Positions 13,720-22,121 of a DNA stretch of 28,746 nucleotides are shown in pieces. The notes under the pieces are model-generated. The model was not told the origin of the DNA. It did not search any database and saw only the letters and a list, made by a program, of their open reading frames with translations. Position 1 is the stretch's first letter. The number at the start of each line of letters is the position of its first letter. The stretch is from the IMG/VR virus record IMGVR_UViG_3300005613_000321, positions 1 through 28,746 of that record. One strand, written 5' to 3'. The position numbers and the translations under genes were made by a program. Origin of the DNA: a virus.

Positions 13720-16700
13720 TTAGCTGGTTGCTCTCTCCCCTGTATCTTGCCCTAGTTTTTTTCCATATAAATCTATACCATAAATAGTAGGAGCAGGATT
13801 ACTTGAATCATCTTGTAATTTAATCTGAAACATATTCTCTACAGTACCAATATCAAAAAGAGCTGTCTTACCAAAAGCTAATTCATCATTATGATTAAAA
13901 CTAAAAGTTTCAGCTGTTGTCCAAGATACATTCCAGTCTATACGATGTTGAAAATTCATATTTATAGTTGAAGCAGAAGTTATTTCTTTTAAGTTTATTC
14001 CTACACGAAGCATTTTCATTGCTAAACTTACTAGCTCTGGCTTTATTTTCCCCGATACCCAATAGGCATTTATATCTGTACCATCATCATCATTACCACT
14101 TTCTACTTGCCACATATAGCCTGTATATCCTGCAACATAAAGTATCTTGGCTTTATTTGTAGAAATAACATAAGCTGAACTGGAAAAGACTTGATTGTCA
14201 TAAGGATAAATTCCACCTGTTTTATAATCAAGAACAAAAGCATATCCAATTGAAGTATCGCTATCTAAAACTGCATATAAGATATACTCGTAAGTATCTT
14301 TTTTAACTACTGCGTGAAATAAATCAGCATAAACTAAATTCATATCTGAAAAAGATTTTGGCTGATCATCAGCAGTAGCAAACAAATCATTAGTTTTTTC
14401 AGTTAGAGCATCGTTTATAACCTGAACATTATACCCATCAAAGATAGCTAATTTTTTATCAGAAGTAAGAAACACTAAAACAGTACCTAACTCACCACCC
14501 ATATCCACTTCTTTAATCGTATAATGAGCCGGACTACCAATGCCTAAAATTGGATCAACTTGGAAAGTAGGATTGGAACCAAGATAACTTACTCTATGAA
14601 CAGAATATCTTTTAAAAACATAAAGCTTTCCTTTAAGAACTCTCATCCCGGTAATTACATCACCATCATTAGTGTCAAAATTAAGAGTTTGAGCCGCCGT
14701 CCAAGTAGTGTAATCAGATAAATCAGAGTAACGCATAACATTAGGTGAACCTCTTATGCCTGCCATAAATACATATTTTTTCCAAATAGTCATAAACTTA
14801 CCGATAGGAGCAGCCGCTACAGTAGAAACTGCCCCCGTACCTGTATATGTATAAAGCCCTATATCTGTATTTATTAAAGCTCTACCGGATTGCCAATCAG
14901 CAAATGTAAAATATCTACTTGTAGTTAATAAAGAAGCTACATAAAAATTATCTATATAAAAAGTAGTTTCAGCATCAGCATTAACGATAGTTATTATTAT
15001 TGAATCTATATCATCTTTATTAGCGTTAGTTACAGCAGATAAGTCAATAGTTACAGTTTGCCAAACATTAGCTGAAGTGATATTGGGAGTAGTTTCTGTA
15101 GTTGTTCCTCCAGAGTCATGTATCCCTATTTTTATATTACTTCCAGTTCTTGAAGAACGAATATCAAATTTAAGCGTATTCTCATTAGATAAATCTATAG
15201 CCGTTCCAAGAGTGTTAGTAAGGGTAGAATTTAAACCATCTGTAAGCTCTGCTATCCCTTTTAAAGAATATGTACCTTGTGTTTTAATTGTAGATTCAGA
15301 ATAACTTCTTATTTTTTGGGTAGTTATAGCACTACCTGCCTTAAACCAATCTACATAAGCAACCATATTAGCTGCAGTTGTACCATCTATCTCAAATATA
15401 GTCCGTCCATCTGTATTTCCTCCAAGAGAACAATCTACATTAGCTTGAACTAAATCACCATCCAAATATACATCTACCGTTCCATTAGTTTCATCAATGT
15501 CAAATGTCCACTCTTGCCATGCATCTTGAACAACTATGTTTGTTCCAACCTCATTATAAGAAGCACCGTCATAAATAAAAAGACCATCTGTACCAAATTG
15601 ACAAATACAACGATATTGTCCTCCACCACCATCGAAAGAAGCATAGAAAGAATCAGAATTGCTATACTCTCCTACGTTATCAAGATATAATCTAAAAGAA
15701 ACAATTGTTGGATCAGTATAACTACCAATATCTTGCCTTCTCTGGACATATGTACCTCCTCCAGCGGCTCCTGTTTCTAATTTCATACATGATTCAGAGT
15801 CAAATGTTGCTTGTGAAGAAGCCCCAGTTCCAGCCTTAACCTCAGTCCAGTCAGATATATCTGCCATATCTTCATCATCTATATCTCCATTAGATTGATT
15901 TCCAAAAGAAGAACTTACATAAGCCGCTTGAGCTAAAGCATCAGTAGAATACTCCATATAATCCACTTCAGCACTTACATTATATAAATTATCCCAAGTT
16001 CCATCAGGAGTTCCAACAGAACTTTTATCCATTTTATATAAAGTAGTTCCAAAAACACCTATCATCATATTTTTAGAAGAAAAATCCCAGAGAGCAAAAC
16101 AATCATTACCTTTTGCTCCGCCAGTGATATAAACTTCAAATATGGCATCATATCTTTCATTTGCTGCCCAAGTTGTACCATCATAATCACTCATACTCCC
16201 ATCAGCAAAAACCAAATCATAATCATCAGCACCCCAATTAGCATAAGCAGTTCCATTTATGGTATTATCTCCTTGCAAAACTATATGGTATTGTGTGCCT
16301 GAAGTTAACGATGGACTGGTTGTAAAAGTAAAAGTGTACCAATCATAAGAGGTTGTAAGTGTAGATATGTCTATATTTGCCGAAGTTCCATTTGTAACAG
16401 CTGTACCGGAAGGTTTTCCTGAACTATCGGTTTGTATTTCTATGTTTATATTTCCTGTAGGAGTGCTTGTCTTTTTAAGCCATAATCTTACTTTTTGCAC
16501 AGCGGCAGAAGTCCCTGGTTTAAACCCTTGAGATATTTGTGTTCTTGCAGCTGCATCACGAACAGCATAATCATGCGTTTGATAACCTGGAGGATAATAA
16601 CAATCAAGATCATCACTGCCGGTTGCAGATGAATTTATTTTAGAAAATCCACCTCTTTTGATTAAACGATTAGGATTACCAGCACAATGAAAGTTCCTCA

Positions 16701-16797
16701 TATTAGGACTCTTGCTTAAAGCCATAGATACAATCGGAGTCTTAGTATCTTGCCCTCCAGAAAAGTCATTAACTACAACTATAGGATTCTTAATCAT
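13720..16797 (-). CDS. Tail stabilisation/tubular-like protein with three beta-sandwich insertions
   Basis: 1025 residues. The start (VNDFSGGQDTKTP...SPNMRNFHCAG...LIKRGGFSKI, 1-53) is typical of short-tail stabilisation or tail-hub proteins, and the last 400 residues (from about 625) have beta-propeller-like repeats such as YVFMAGIRGSPNVMRYSDLS and LYVFKRYSVHRVSYLG. Three foreign-looking domains interrupt this core: about 75-225, QISQGFKPG...VRLWLKKTSTPTG (carbohydrate-binding jelly-roll type); about 320-488, concanavalin/LamG-like with AWQEWTFDIDETNGTVDVYL; and about 500-622, YSLKGIAELTDG...FYIDNFYV (CBM-like). They probably bind host surface glycan. It follows the adaptor, as expected for a head-to-tail connector. 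Confidence 0.75.
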   Translation of the reverse strand: MIKNPIVVVNDFSGGQDTKTPIVSMALSKSPNMRNFHCAGNPNRLIKRGGFSKINSSATGSDDLDCYYPPGYQTHDYAVRDAAARTQISQGFKPGTSAAVQKVRLWLKKTSTPTGNINIEIQTDSSGKPSGTAVTNGTSANIDISTLTTSYDWYTFTFTTSPSLTSGTQYHIVLQGDNTINGTAYANWGADDYDLVFADGSMSDYDGTTWAANERYDAIFEVYITGGAKGNDCFALWDFSSKNMMIGVFGTTLYKMDKSSVGTPDGTWDNLYNVSAEVDYMEYSTDALAQAAYVSSSFGNQSNGDIDDEDMADISDWTEVKAGTGASSQATFDSESCMKLETGAAGGGTYVQRRQDIGSYTDPTIVSFRLYLDNVGEYSNSDSFYASFDGGGGQYRCICQFGTDGLFIYDGASYNEVGTNIVVQDAWQEWTFDIDETNGTVDVYLDGDLVQANVDCSLGGNTDGRTIFEIDGTTAANMVAYVDWFKAGSAITTQKIRSYSESTIKTQGTYSLKGIAELTDGLNSTLTNTLGTAIDLSNENTLKFDIRSSRTGSNIKIGIHDSGGTTTETTPNITSANVWQTVTIDLSAVTNANKDDIDSIIITIVNADAETTFYIDNFYVASLLTTSRYFTFADWQSGRALINTDIGLYTYTGTGAVSTVAAAPIGKFMTIWKKYVFMAGIRGSPNVMRYSDLSDYTTWTAAQTLNFDTNDGDVITGMRVLKGKLYVFKRYSVHRVSYLGSNPTFQVDPILGIGSPAHYTIKEVDMGGELGTVLVFLTSDKKLAIFDGYNVQVINDALTEKTNDLFATADDQPKSFSDMNLVYADLFHAVVKKDTYEYILYAVLDSDTSIGYAFVLDYKTGGIYPYDNQVFSSSAYVISTNKAKILYVAGYTGYMWQVESGNDDDGTDINAYWVSGKIKPELVSLAMKMLRVGINLKEITSASTINMNFQHRIDWNVSWTTAETFSFNHNDELAFGKTALFDIGTVENMFQIKLQDDSSNPAPTIYGIDLYGKKLGQDTGERATS

Positions 16798-16804
16798 TTA
16801 ATTC

Positions 16805-17503
16805 TTATTTATAATCAGTTATTCTTACACCTCTAGTCGAATTTATTGGAATTGCAGGATGCCCCATTCTTGCAGCTTTACCTTGGTTCTTATCATCTTT
16901 TTTAAAAGCTGCATTAAGTATCCTCATCGCTTTTCTTTCCCAAGCTGTTAACCCACTTAAATCACCCTGTTTACCAAGCAAATCCGAAACCCCAAGATAA
17001 ACTATTGCTAACTGCTGAGAAGTATCCGGTATTTCAGGAACATCGGTGTCACCAGACAATTCAGTCGGCTTTTTAACATAATCATAATTAATCTCGGTAT
17101 ATAAACTGATAAATGAAGCCGAAGGACGAGGAGAAAACTCTATTTTAATTGTCCCACTACCTTTGGTAATTCTACAAATCTCAGGGTCACCATCAGTATC
17201 ATTATCACTTTCTCGTTTCCATCTAGCATCATCTACTACGTCAATAGGAATTCTTAATCCATTAGACTCATACCAACAGGAAATAATATGGTCAAACCCA
17301 GAAATCAAAGTATAAGCTTGTGTCGAGGCTGTAGGAGTAATCGTACTTTCTCTCCTGAGTATTTTCCAATCTCTAAAAGAAGCTATTAAACGTAATGCAT
17401 CGTTAGCTGCTTTTTTTGCTTTAGTTGCCGAGCCTGTTACATTGTTAATACCTGCATAGTCCTGAATACGTTCGTACAAATCACTAAACTGTAAACCATA
17501 CAT
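16805..17503 (-). CDS. Head-tail adaptor (tail tubular A / gp4-like)
   Basis: 232 residues. The N-terminal helices (FSDLYERIQDYAGI; AKKAANDALRLIASFRDWKI) are followed by a beta middle (STQAYTLISGFDHIISCWYE), RITKGSGTIKIEFSPRPS, and a C-terminal helix region containing DTSQQLAIVYLGVSDLLGKQ. This is the layout of the adaptor that binds the portal underside in short-tailed phages. TAGGAGAATAGGT lies before the ATG and contains the stop of the preceding gene. The next gene begins five bases after its stop. Absence of long-tail genes nearby supports a podovirus-type connector. Confidence 0.75.
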   Translation of the reverse strand: MYGLQFSDLYERIQDYAGINNVTGSATKAKKAANDALRLIASFRDWKILRRESTITPTASTQAYTLISGFDHIISCWYESNGLRIPIDVVDDARWKRESDNDTDGDPEICRITKGSGTIKIEFSPRPSASFISLYTEINYDYVKKPTELSGDTDVPEIPDTSQQLAIVYLGVSDLLGKQGDLSGLTAWERKAMRILNAAFKKDDKNQGKAARMGHPAIPINSTRGVRITDYK

Positions 17504-17505
17504 AC

Positions 17506-17940
17506 CTATTCTCCTACACTTTCTTTAATTAATTCTTTTATTTTCTTTAAGTTAGCAACTCTCTCTTTACTCTCTTCAATCGCTTTTTGTAAAGTCTTCT
17601 CAAGTCCTGCATTTGATTTGATAAGATTATCTGCTTCTTTTTGTTTAGTAATAAATTCACTTTCTTTTGCAGCAGCAGAAGCTTCTCTTGAAACAGCTTT
17701 AGTCATTTTTTCTTTTGCTGATTTCAAAATCTCTTCAGCTTTGACTTCACTTTCCTTTTTGATTATTTTAGATTTTTTCTCTAAATCAAAAATTTCTTGA
17801 GATAGTTTATCCCTTTTAACTTCTAGTTCTTTGACTCTAATCGCTGAATTTGCTTCTTGTGCTTTAAGAGTGTTTACTTTGTTTAAAGCCTGTTTTACCG
17901 CATCTTCAATAAAATTACTTATGCTTGTTTCTCTTGCCAT
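17506..17940 (-). CDS. Coiled-coil protein, 144 aa
   Basis: 144 residues, nearly all one long charged helix (from about 15 to 140: ELEVKRDKLSQEIFDLEKKS, EEILKSAKEKMTKAV), with Glu/Lys-rich heptads, no Pro or Cys and no membrane segment. CAGGAGGTAAAA precedes the ATG. The start overlaps the preceding gene by 26 bases. Position just before the adaptor suggests a head-completion or assembly factor; sequence alone does not say. Confidence 0.6.
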   Translation of the reverse strand: MARETSISNFIEDAVKQALNKVNTLKAQEANSAIRVKELEVKRDKLSQEIFDLEKKSKIIKKESEVKAEEILKSAKEKMTKAVSREASAAAKESEFITKQKEADNLIKSNAGLEKTLQKAIEESKERVANLKKIKELIKESVGE

Positions 17941-18187
17941 TTTTACCTCCTGTTTTTTTCTTTGTATCTTTAACCTTTTTAATCTCTTTTGGTTCTTCTA
18001 TAATCTCTTTGGGTTTTTCTTTTTCTACAACTTCAAATTCACTCTTGTTAGGCAAACCAAAAATGTAATTAATTACCTGTTTATCTCCAATATCCAAAGT
18101 ATAATCATTCTCATTAGAAAAAGTATATGGAGTTCTGCCAAACCTGACTTGATAAACTGTTCTTCGACCAATGTATTTTACTAACAT
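17915..18187 (-). CDS. Small beta-domain protein with charged Lys/Glu tail, 90 aa
   Basis: 90 residues. The first 55 form a small beta domain (MLVKYIGRRTVYQVRFGRTP, NDYTLDIGDKQVINYIFGLP). The rest is a Pro/Glu/Lys tail (EKPKEIIEEPKEIKKVKDTK) ending in a very basic KKKTGGKNGKRNKHK stretch. Similar small proteins with an N-terminal VKYIG-type domain occur among head-tail genes of metagenomic phages. GGAGGG lies nine bases before the ATG. It overlaps the Wzy-like gene by seven bases. A neck or head-completion role is a guess. Confidence 0.5.
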   Translation of the reverse strand: MLVKYIGRRTVYQVRFGRTPYTFSNENDYTLDIGDKQVINYIFGLPNKSEFEVVEKEKPKEIIEEPKEIKKVKDTKKKTGGKNGKRNKHK

Positions 18188-19239
18188 ATAAATCTACCCT
18201 CCTTTTTAGATTCTATTTTCCCAACTTCAAGTAATGCAAAAAGAACTACTGCCGTTCCCGCTAAACGAGCATAATCTAAAAACGAATATCCAAAACCAAT
18301 TACAACCAATATTAAACAAGCAGTAATTAATTCTCTTGAACAATTTTTATATAAACTATTTCTTATAAAAAGTATAATAGCTATTAATCCTGCTATTCCT
18401 AAAGCATGGGTTATACCAAGATACAGATTATATGGATCATTATACTGAACACCATCATGTATAAATTTAAAAGTTCCTACTCCATATCCCCAAATATTTT
18501 TTATTATAAGACTAAATGCTTCCTTCCAAGCAACCCACCGGATTAAAAACCTGCTAACTAAATTATGTTGTAATCCTGCTATCACAAGTACAATCAAAGG
18601 AAATATTATATGTTTTAATTTCAATCTCAAAAGATAAATCATTCCAATAATCATTGCCAATATAGATGTTGCAGATTTTGATAAGAATAAACCAACAGCA
18701 GGTATTAAAGCAAGAAAAGGATTTAATGAATACGTTATCGGGATAGCAATAGCTTGATAAATACCGAGATGAGTTTTATAACTCATTAAACCGACAATAT
18801 CATCTTTACGCCAATAAATAAGGTTTATATCAAAATATTGTAATACTGCAAAAATAGTGTTTAAAGTAGCTACTGAGAAAATTATCCAAAAAAACATTTT
18901 CTTTCTACTGGCATAAATTGATACTAAATAGTAAATTGCAAAACCTGCTAGAATAGTAAAAAAATTCTCCATTGTTTTAGGATTAGAGAAAACACTCCAA
19001 ACATATATCCCGAATAATAAACCTAAATACTTGTTGTCAAACTTTCTTTTAGGTTTATCAAATAAAGCCGCTAAGAAAAGAAATACTGCTCCATATTGAA
19101 AAAATTGTAATTGCATTAAATTACCACTTCCAGTAAGAACCCCAAACTGATACCATTGCAAACGAGCAATAAATCCATTCAAGGGGACTATTACTATTGG
19201 AGATAATAAAAGAAATATTGCTAAAACAAAATTAAACAT
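18181..19239 (-). CDS. O-antigen ligase/polymerase-like (Wzy_C-type) polytopic membrane protein
   Basis: 352 residues with roughly ten hydrophobic segments (for example 3-20, 46-60, 93-110, 114-135, 190-205, 211-223, 274-292, 305-320). The large loop holds RWVAWKEAFSLIIKNIWGYG, VGTF and NDPYNLYLGITHALGIAGLI (234-286), matching the R-x-x-W...GyG-x-GtF...HN-x-yL pattern of O-antigen ligases and Wzy polymerases; the usual loop His is replaced by Asp-Pro here (NDPYN). Such proteins act in the inner membrane on lipid-linked O-chains. It starts on the last A of the upstream gene's stop (TAATG) and overlaps the next by seven bases, so it is fully inside the structural operon. Altering host surface glycan to block superinfection or rebinding is a plausible role, by inference. 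Confidence 0.7.
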   Translation of the reverse strand: MFNFVLAIFLLLSPIVIVPLNGFIARLQWYQFGVLTGSGNLMQLQFFQYGAVFLFLAALFDKPKRKFDNKYLGLLFGIYVWSVFSNPKTMENFFTILAGFAIYYLVSIYASRKKMFFWIIFSVATLNTIFAVLQYFDINLIYWRKDDIVGLMSYKTHLGIYQAIAIPITYSLNPFLALIPAVGLFLSKSATSILAMIIGMIYLLRLKLKHIIFPLIVLVIAGLQHNLVSRFLIRWVAWKEAFSLIIKNIWGYGVGTFKFIHDGVQYNDPYNLYLGITHALGIAGLIAIILFIRNSLYKNCSRELITACLILVVIGFGYSFLDYARLAGTAVVLFALLEVGKIESKKEGRFIC

Positions 19240-19598
19240 TATTCATATCTTAATATTACACATCCATCATTGATTACTAAGTACAAACCATCTGTTAATT
19301 CTAACGGTTTATCACTAAAATCTTGATGTTGGCTTCCTAATGCTGTTACTTCAGAACCTTCGGCTTTAATGTTAGCAAGAATTTCAGTAGCACCTGTTGT
19401 TTGTTCTGTATCATCAAGTACCATAAAATCACCGCCATTTGCTGAAGCTGTAAAAGTAATAGAATATATTATTGCATTGCCACGTTTAACTAAAGTGCTT
19501 GCTTTATAAGCTGTAACTGTAGCAGTATTTCTATCAGCAAAAGCAACTGGTACTAAAAATAATGTCATTAAAAGTATTCCTAAAACTTTTCTTTTCAT
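19239..19598 (-). CDS. Exported small beta protein B (paralogue of the next gene upstream)
   Basis: 119 residues with a clear Sec signal peptide (MKRKVLGILLMTLFLVPVAF, cleavage likely after AFA). The mature part is beta-rich: ASTLVKRGNAIIYSITFTAS, DFMVLDDTEQTTGATEILAN, FSDKPLELTDGLYLVINDGC, VILRYE. The order G-x-aiYsi..., D...T.IL, DF.D-x-P-x-x-x-T-x-GL-x-iv, v.YE/K is shared with the protein encoded at 19655-20041, so the two are paralogues. The pattern without a signal is known from small phage head or tail proteins. AAAGGAGAAAA precedes the ATG, right after a strong hairpin. A periplasmic or membrane-attached role is suggested but unproven. Confidence 0.65.
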   Translation of the reverse strand: MKRKVLGILLMTLFLVPVAFADRNTATVTAYKASTLVKRGNAIIYSITFTASANGGDFMVLDDTEQTTGATEILANIKAEGSEVTALGSQHQDFSDKPLELTDGLYLVINDGCVILRYE

Positions 19599-19609
19599 TT
19601 TTCTCCTTT

Positions 19610-19652
19610 AAAGATTGTGGGGTAGGATAATGTCCCACCCCACATAATCTTT
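19610..19652. repeat. Strong hairpin between the two exported-protein genes
   Basis: TGTGGGGTAGGA (19616-19627) pairs with TCCCACCCCACA (19633-19644) with one G-T wobble and a five-base loop. A further six pairs (AAAGAT/ATCTTT, 19610-19615 with 19647-19652) extend it past a two-base bulge. It fills the whole gap between the two genes. On the plus strand it is followed by a run of Ts (to 19656), a terminator shape facing against the genes. On the coding strand only three Us follow, so partial termination, 3'-end protection or processing is more likely there. Confidence 0.75.
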
Positions 19653-19654
19653 TT

Positions 19655-20041
19655 TTACTTGTAATGAACTACTACATCAGCAGTTGTTGTTACTATTACT
19701 AGACCACTTGTAAACGGAATACCTTCGTCCCCAAAATCATTAAGAAGAATAGGGTCATATTGCGTAGCTTCTCCACCTTCAGTCAAAATGTTTGTTTCGG
19801 CTGTCGGATGAGTTATTGCTTCTGCTAAAGTAGCTTTATCATAAATGATATAGCTTGCCTGAGCAGAAGTAGCACGCCCTACAACCTTATACAAAGTTCC
19901 TGAGCCTGTTACGATTAAAGTATTCGTATGAAGTGCAATCCCAGTTTTCATGGGGATAGTTCTAGCGGATTCTGCTTGTGCTGAAAACATAAGACCAAAC
20001 CCAACTAAAACTATAAGAAATATAGTAGATATTTTTCTCAT
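19655..20041 (-). CDS. Exported small beta protein A, next to the capsid gene
   Basis: 128 residues. A Sec signal peptide (MRKISTIFLIVLVGFGLMFS, cleavage likely after AQA) is followed by a beta domain: LIVTGSGTLYKVVGRATSAQ, YIIYDKATLAEAITHPTAET, ILTEGGEATQYDPILLNDFG, IPFTSGLVIVTTTADVVVHY. It is a paralogue of the next gene. AAGGAGGAATT precedes the ATG, nine bases after the capsid gene ends. Position alone would suggest a head decoration or stabilising protein, but a signal peptide would take it across the membrane. Either it is exported or the N-terminus is used differently. Both readings are inference. Confidence 0.65.
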   Translation of the reverse strand: MRKISTIFLIVLVGFGLMFSAQAESARTIPMKTGIALHTNTLIVTGSGTLYKVVGRATSAQASYIIYDKATLAEAITHPTAETNILTEGGEATQYDPILLNDFGDEGIPFTSGLVIVTTTADVVVHYK

Positions 20042-20050
20042 AATTCCTCC

Positions 20051-21343
20051 TTAAACACTAATTGGGTTATCAGCATAAGTTTTCATAAGCACACAATTAA
20101 CACTATCTCCAGCACTGTTCTCGATGACTGATTGACCATAAACTGCTGCTACACCTAAACCATTCTCAAAAGATGAACCATCAGGAAACTGATAATCATA
20201 ACCTTGAGTAATCGGAGTGGGTTTCATACCCCAACCACGTACAGCTATTTCAGCTCCAAAACCAACTGCTGTAGCTACGTTACGTTGTGTTATCAACGCA
20301 CCAGCTGTATGAGCAGCCGCGGTCGTCCCGTTAGCTCCTCTAGTACATCCGGCAAAACGATAAGTTGAACCAGTTACACCAGCCTCAGTTATACTGGTAT
20401 AGGTAATCTCTTCGCTATCAACAGTAATTGTTCCAGTAGATGAGAAAAAATCTCCTAAGTCTTTCTTACTTGTAGAAACATCAAATTCAAACTCTTCAGA
20501 AGCATTAGTAACCGTAGTGTAAAGTCTTACTTCTGGTCTTAACGGAGAACCTTGAATGTTATTAGCTGATTTCTTTGCCTTGTGAACATAGATAATACAG
20601 CCATTATACATACCCAAAGCACCAGTAAAGACACGATTCTTAGAGTAATCTCTTGGACCGGCATCACGTTGTGCCTGATTCCAAACAGAATCTCCCTTTA
20701 ACCAATACTCATCAATCTCAGAAATTACTATACCGTAATACTCTTCTTCCTCACCATTAGCTCCTTCAGTGCGTATCGGTATAGCAGTTCTTTGCAAAGC
20801 TAATTTTATTCTGTCAATTTCTTCTGTTCCAAAATGTGAGCTAGTTCCTAATGTTGCCGCACTTGTAGCACTACCAGCATAGATAGTATTAGTAGCACTA
20901 GATAAGATACTTGAGAACATATCTCCATCTATCTTCCTTGCTAACCAACTGGATAGTTCTGACCTAATTGTTTGAGCAATATTAAAATTAACTCTTTTTT
21001 CTAAACTTTTTGTGTAGGCTATCGCATTTCTAACCCAATCAACAGTTAAGGTATATTGCCCTAAAGCAAGTTTATCTTCACTGCCTGTTAAAGTACTTTC
21101 ACCAGTTACACCTGCTGAAAACAATTGTGATACTACATTAAATCTTAAAGTATCACCAGGTTTCTTAGTAAAATCTTCATTAACTACGATTGGTTTACGA
21201 GAGCCTTCTTTTCCTTCAAACCTAGAACCCCAAAAGGCTCTACGGATTGCATCATCTCTCAACCTTTCCGCCCACCATTCCGGTATAGCGTAGTCTAATA
21301 CGCCAGCTCCGGCACTATAGGACATGTTGTTCAAAGTTGCCAT
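20051..21343 (-). CDS. Major capsid protein (N4-gp56 family, HK97 fold)
   Basis: 430 residues. Recognisable family features are VLDYAIPEWWAERLRDDAIR (15-34), GDTLRFNVVSQLFSAGVTGE (63-82), TVDWVRNAIAYTKSLEKRVN (100-119), YYGIVISEIDEYWLKGDSVW (202-221), GALGMYNGCIIYVHKAKKSA (241-260) and VGFGAEIAVRGWGMKP (360-375). Between the last two is an inserted domain (about 270-355) with GTITVDSEEITYTSI and CTRGANGTTAAAHTAG, a beta module also found in phage adhesion proteins, probably displayed on the capsid surface. GGAGGATGAA before the ATG contains the stop codon of the scaffold-like gene. It forms the icosahedral shell. Confidence 0.88.
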   Translation of the reverse strand: MATLNNMSYSAGAGVLDYAIPEWWAERLRDDAIRRAFWGSRFEGKEGSRKPIVVNEDFTKKPGDTLRFNVVSQLFSAGVTGESTLTGSEDKLALGQYTLTVDWVRNAIAYTKSLEKRVNFNIAQTIRSELSSWLARKIDGDMFSSILSSATNTIYAGSATSAATLGTSSHFGTEEIDRIKLALQRTAIPIRTEGANGEEEEYYGIVISEIDEYWLKGDSVWNQAQRDAGPRDYSKNRVFTGALGMYNGCIIYVHKAKKSANNIQGSPLRPEVRLYTTVTNASEEFEFDVSTSKKDLGDFFSSTGTITVDSEEITYTSITEAGVTGSTYRFAGCTRGANGTTAAAHTAGALITQRNVATAVGFGAEIAVRGWGMKPTPITQGYDYQFPDGSSFENGLGVAAVYGQSVIENSAGDSVNCVLMKTYADNPISV

Positions 21344-21344
21344 T

Positions 21345-22121
21345 TCATCCTCCCATTTGTCCTAAATCATAAGCATCTTTCTCTTCTTCAGAAAGTTTGT
21401 TGTATTCTTCATAACTAAGTTGTTTTTTACCTGCTGATGATTTAGTTCCTTTTCCTTGAATTGCTCCTAACTTTTCCTTGTCAGGAAGCGATTGTTTTGC
21501 TCTTTTTGCCAAAATTGCATAAGCCTCAACAGTAGATAAGTATTCTGCCTCAGGGTTTGAATACTTATGAAATGTACCGTCTGGGTTAAAGACAGCATAT
21601 TTGCTAACAACAATTTCATCAGCCAGTTTGTATAAAGGGCTAAGAGGGTTCATCTTGCCATTTTTTACAAACTCAAATTCTCCGCCAAATTCTTCCATAG
21701 CTTTACTACGGCTTCCAAGAACGCTTGAATTATACTCTTGGGCGAATGTCGATTCTTTTCGGTACTCATTCAAAGCATCTTTAATCTTGCTTCCTACATA
21801 ACCACCTACTACTTTTTTAAAGTCTGGGTCGTAACCGTCCAATAGTTTATCAAAATCTTCATCTTGAACTACTGGTGTTGCGGTTTTCGGTTTCCAGGTT
21901 CGAGTATTGTGGTCAAAAGTAGCAAATTCTTGTAACTGCTTTACCAATGGCTGAATTTGAGACTGACTATCCCCATATCTTTTTTTATAGGGATTGTTGT
22001 CCTGTTCCCAATCAATCTGTTGAAATTGATTTTCCTGACTCTCCTGTTGCTCCTGATTTTCTTGATTTTCCTGACTTTCCGAGTTCTCGGTGTTAGCCTG
22101 GGTTAAATCTGGTTCTGGCAT
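21345..22121 (-). CDS. Scaffold-like protein
   Basis: 258 residues from the ATG at 22121, which has CAGGAGATTTT upstream; a frame extended back to a TTG at 22154 has no such site. The N-terminus is a low-complexity Gln/Glu/Asn/Ser tract (SESQENQENQEQQESQENQF). The middle is helical and acidic (DEDFDKLLDGYDPDFKKVVG). The C-terminus is charged (QLSYEEYNKLSEEEKDAYDL), a common ending for scaffolds that contact the capsid protein. It lies directly before the major capsid gene and overlaps its ribosome binding site. Acidic, helical and Gln-rich composition plus position support an assembly scaffold. No protease domain is visible. Confidence 0.7.
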   Translation of the reverse strand: MPEPDLTQANTENSESQENQENQEQQESQENQFQQIDWEQDNNPYKKRYGDSQSQIQPLVKQLQEFATFDHNTRTWKPKTATPVVQDEDFDKLLDGYDPDFKKVVGGYVGSKIKDALNEYRKESTFAQEYNSSVLGSRSKAMEEFGGEFEFVKNGKMNPLSPLYKLADEIVVSKYAVFNPDGTFHKYSNPEAEYLSTVEAYAILAKRAKQSLPDKEKLGAIQGKGTKSSAGKKQLSYEEYNKLSEEEKDAYDLGQMGG

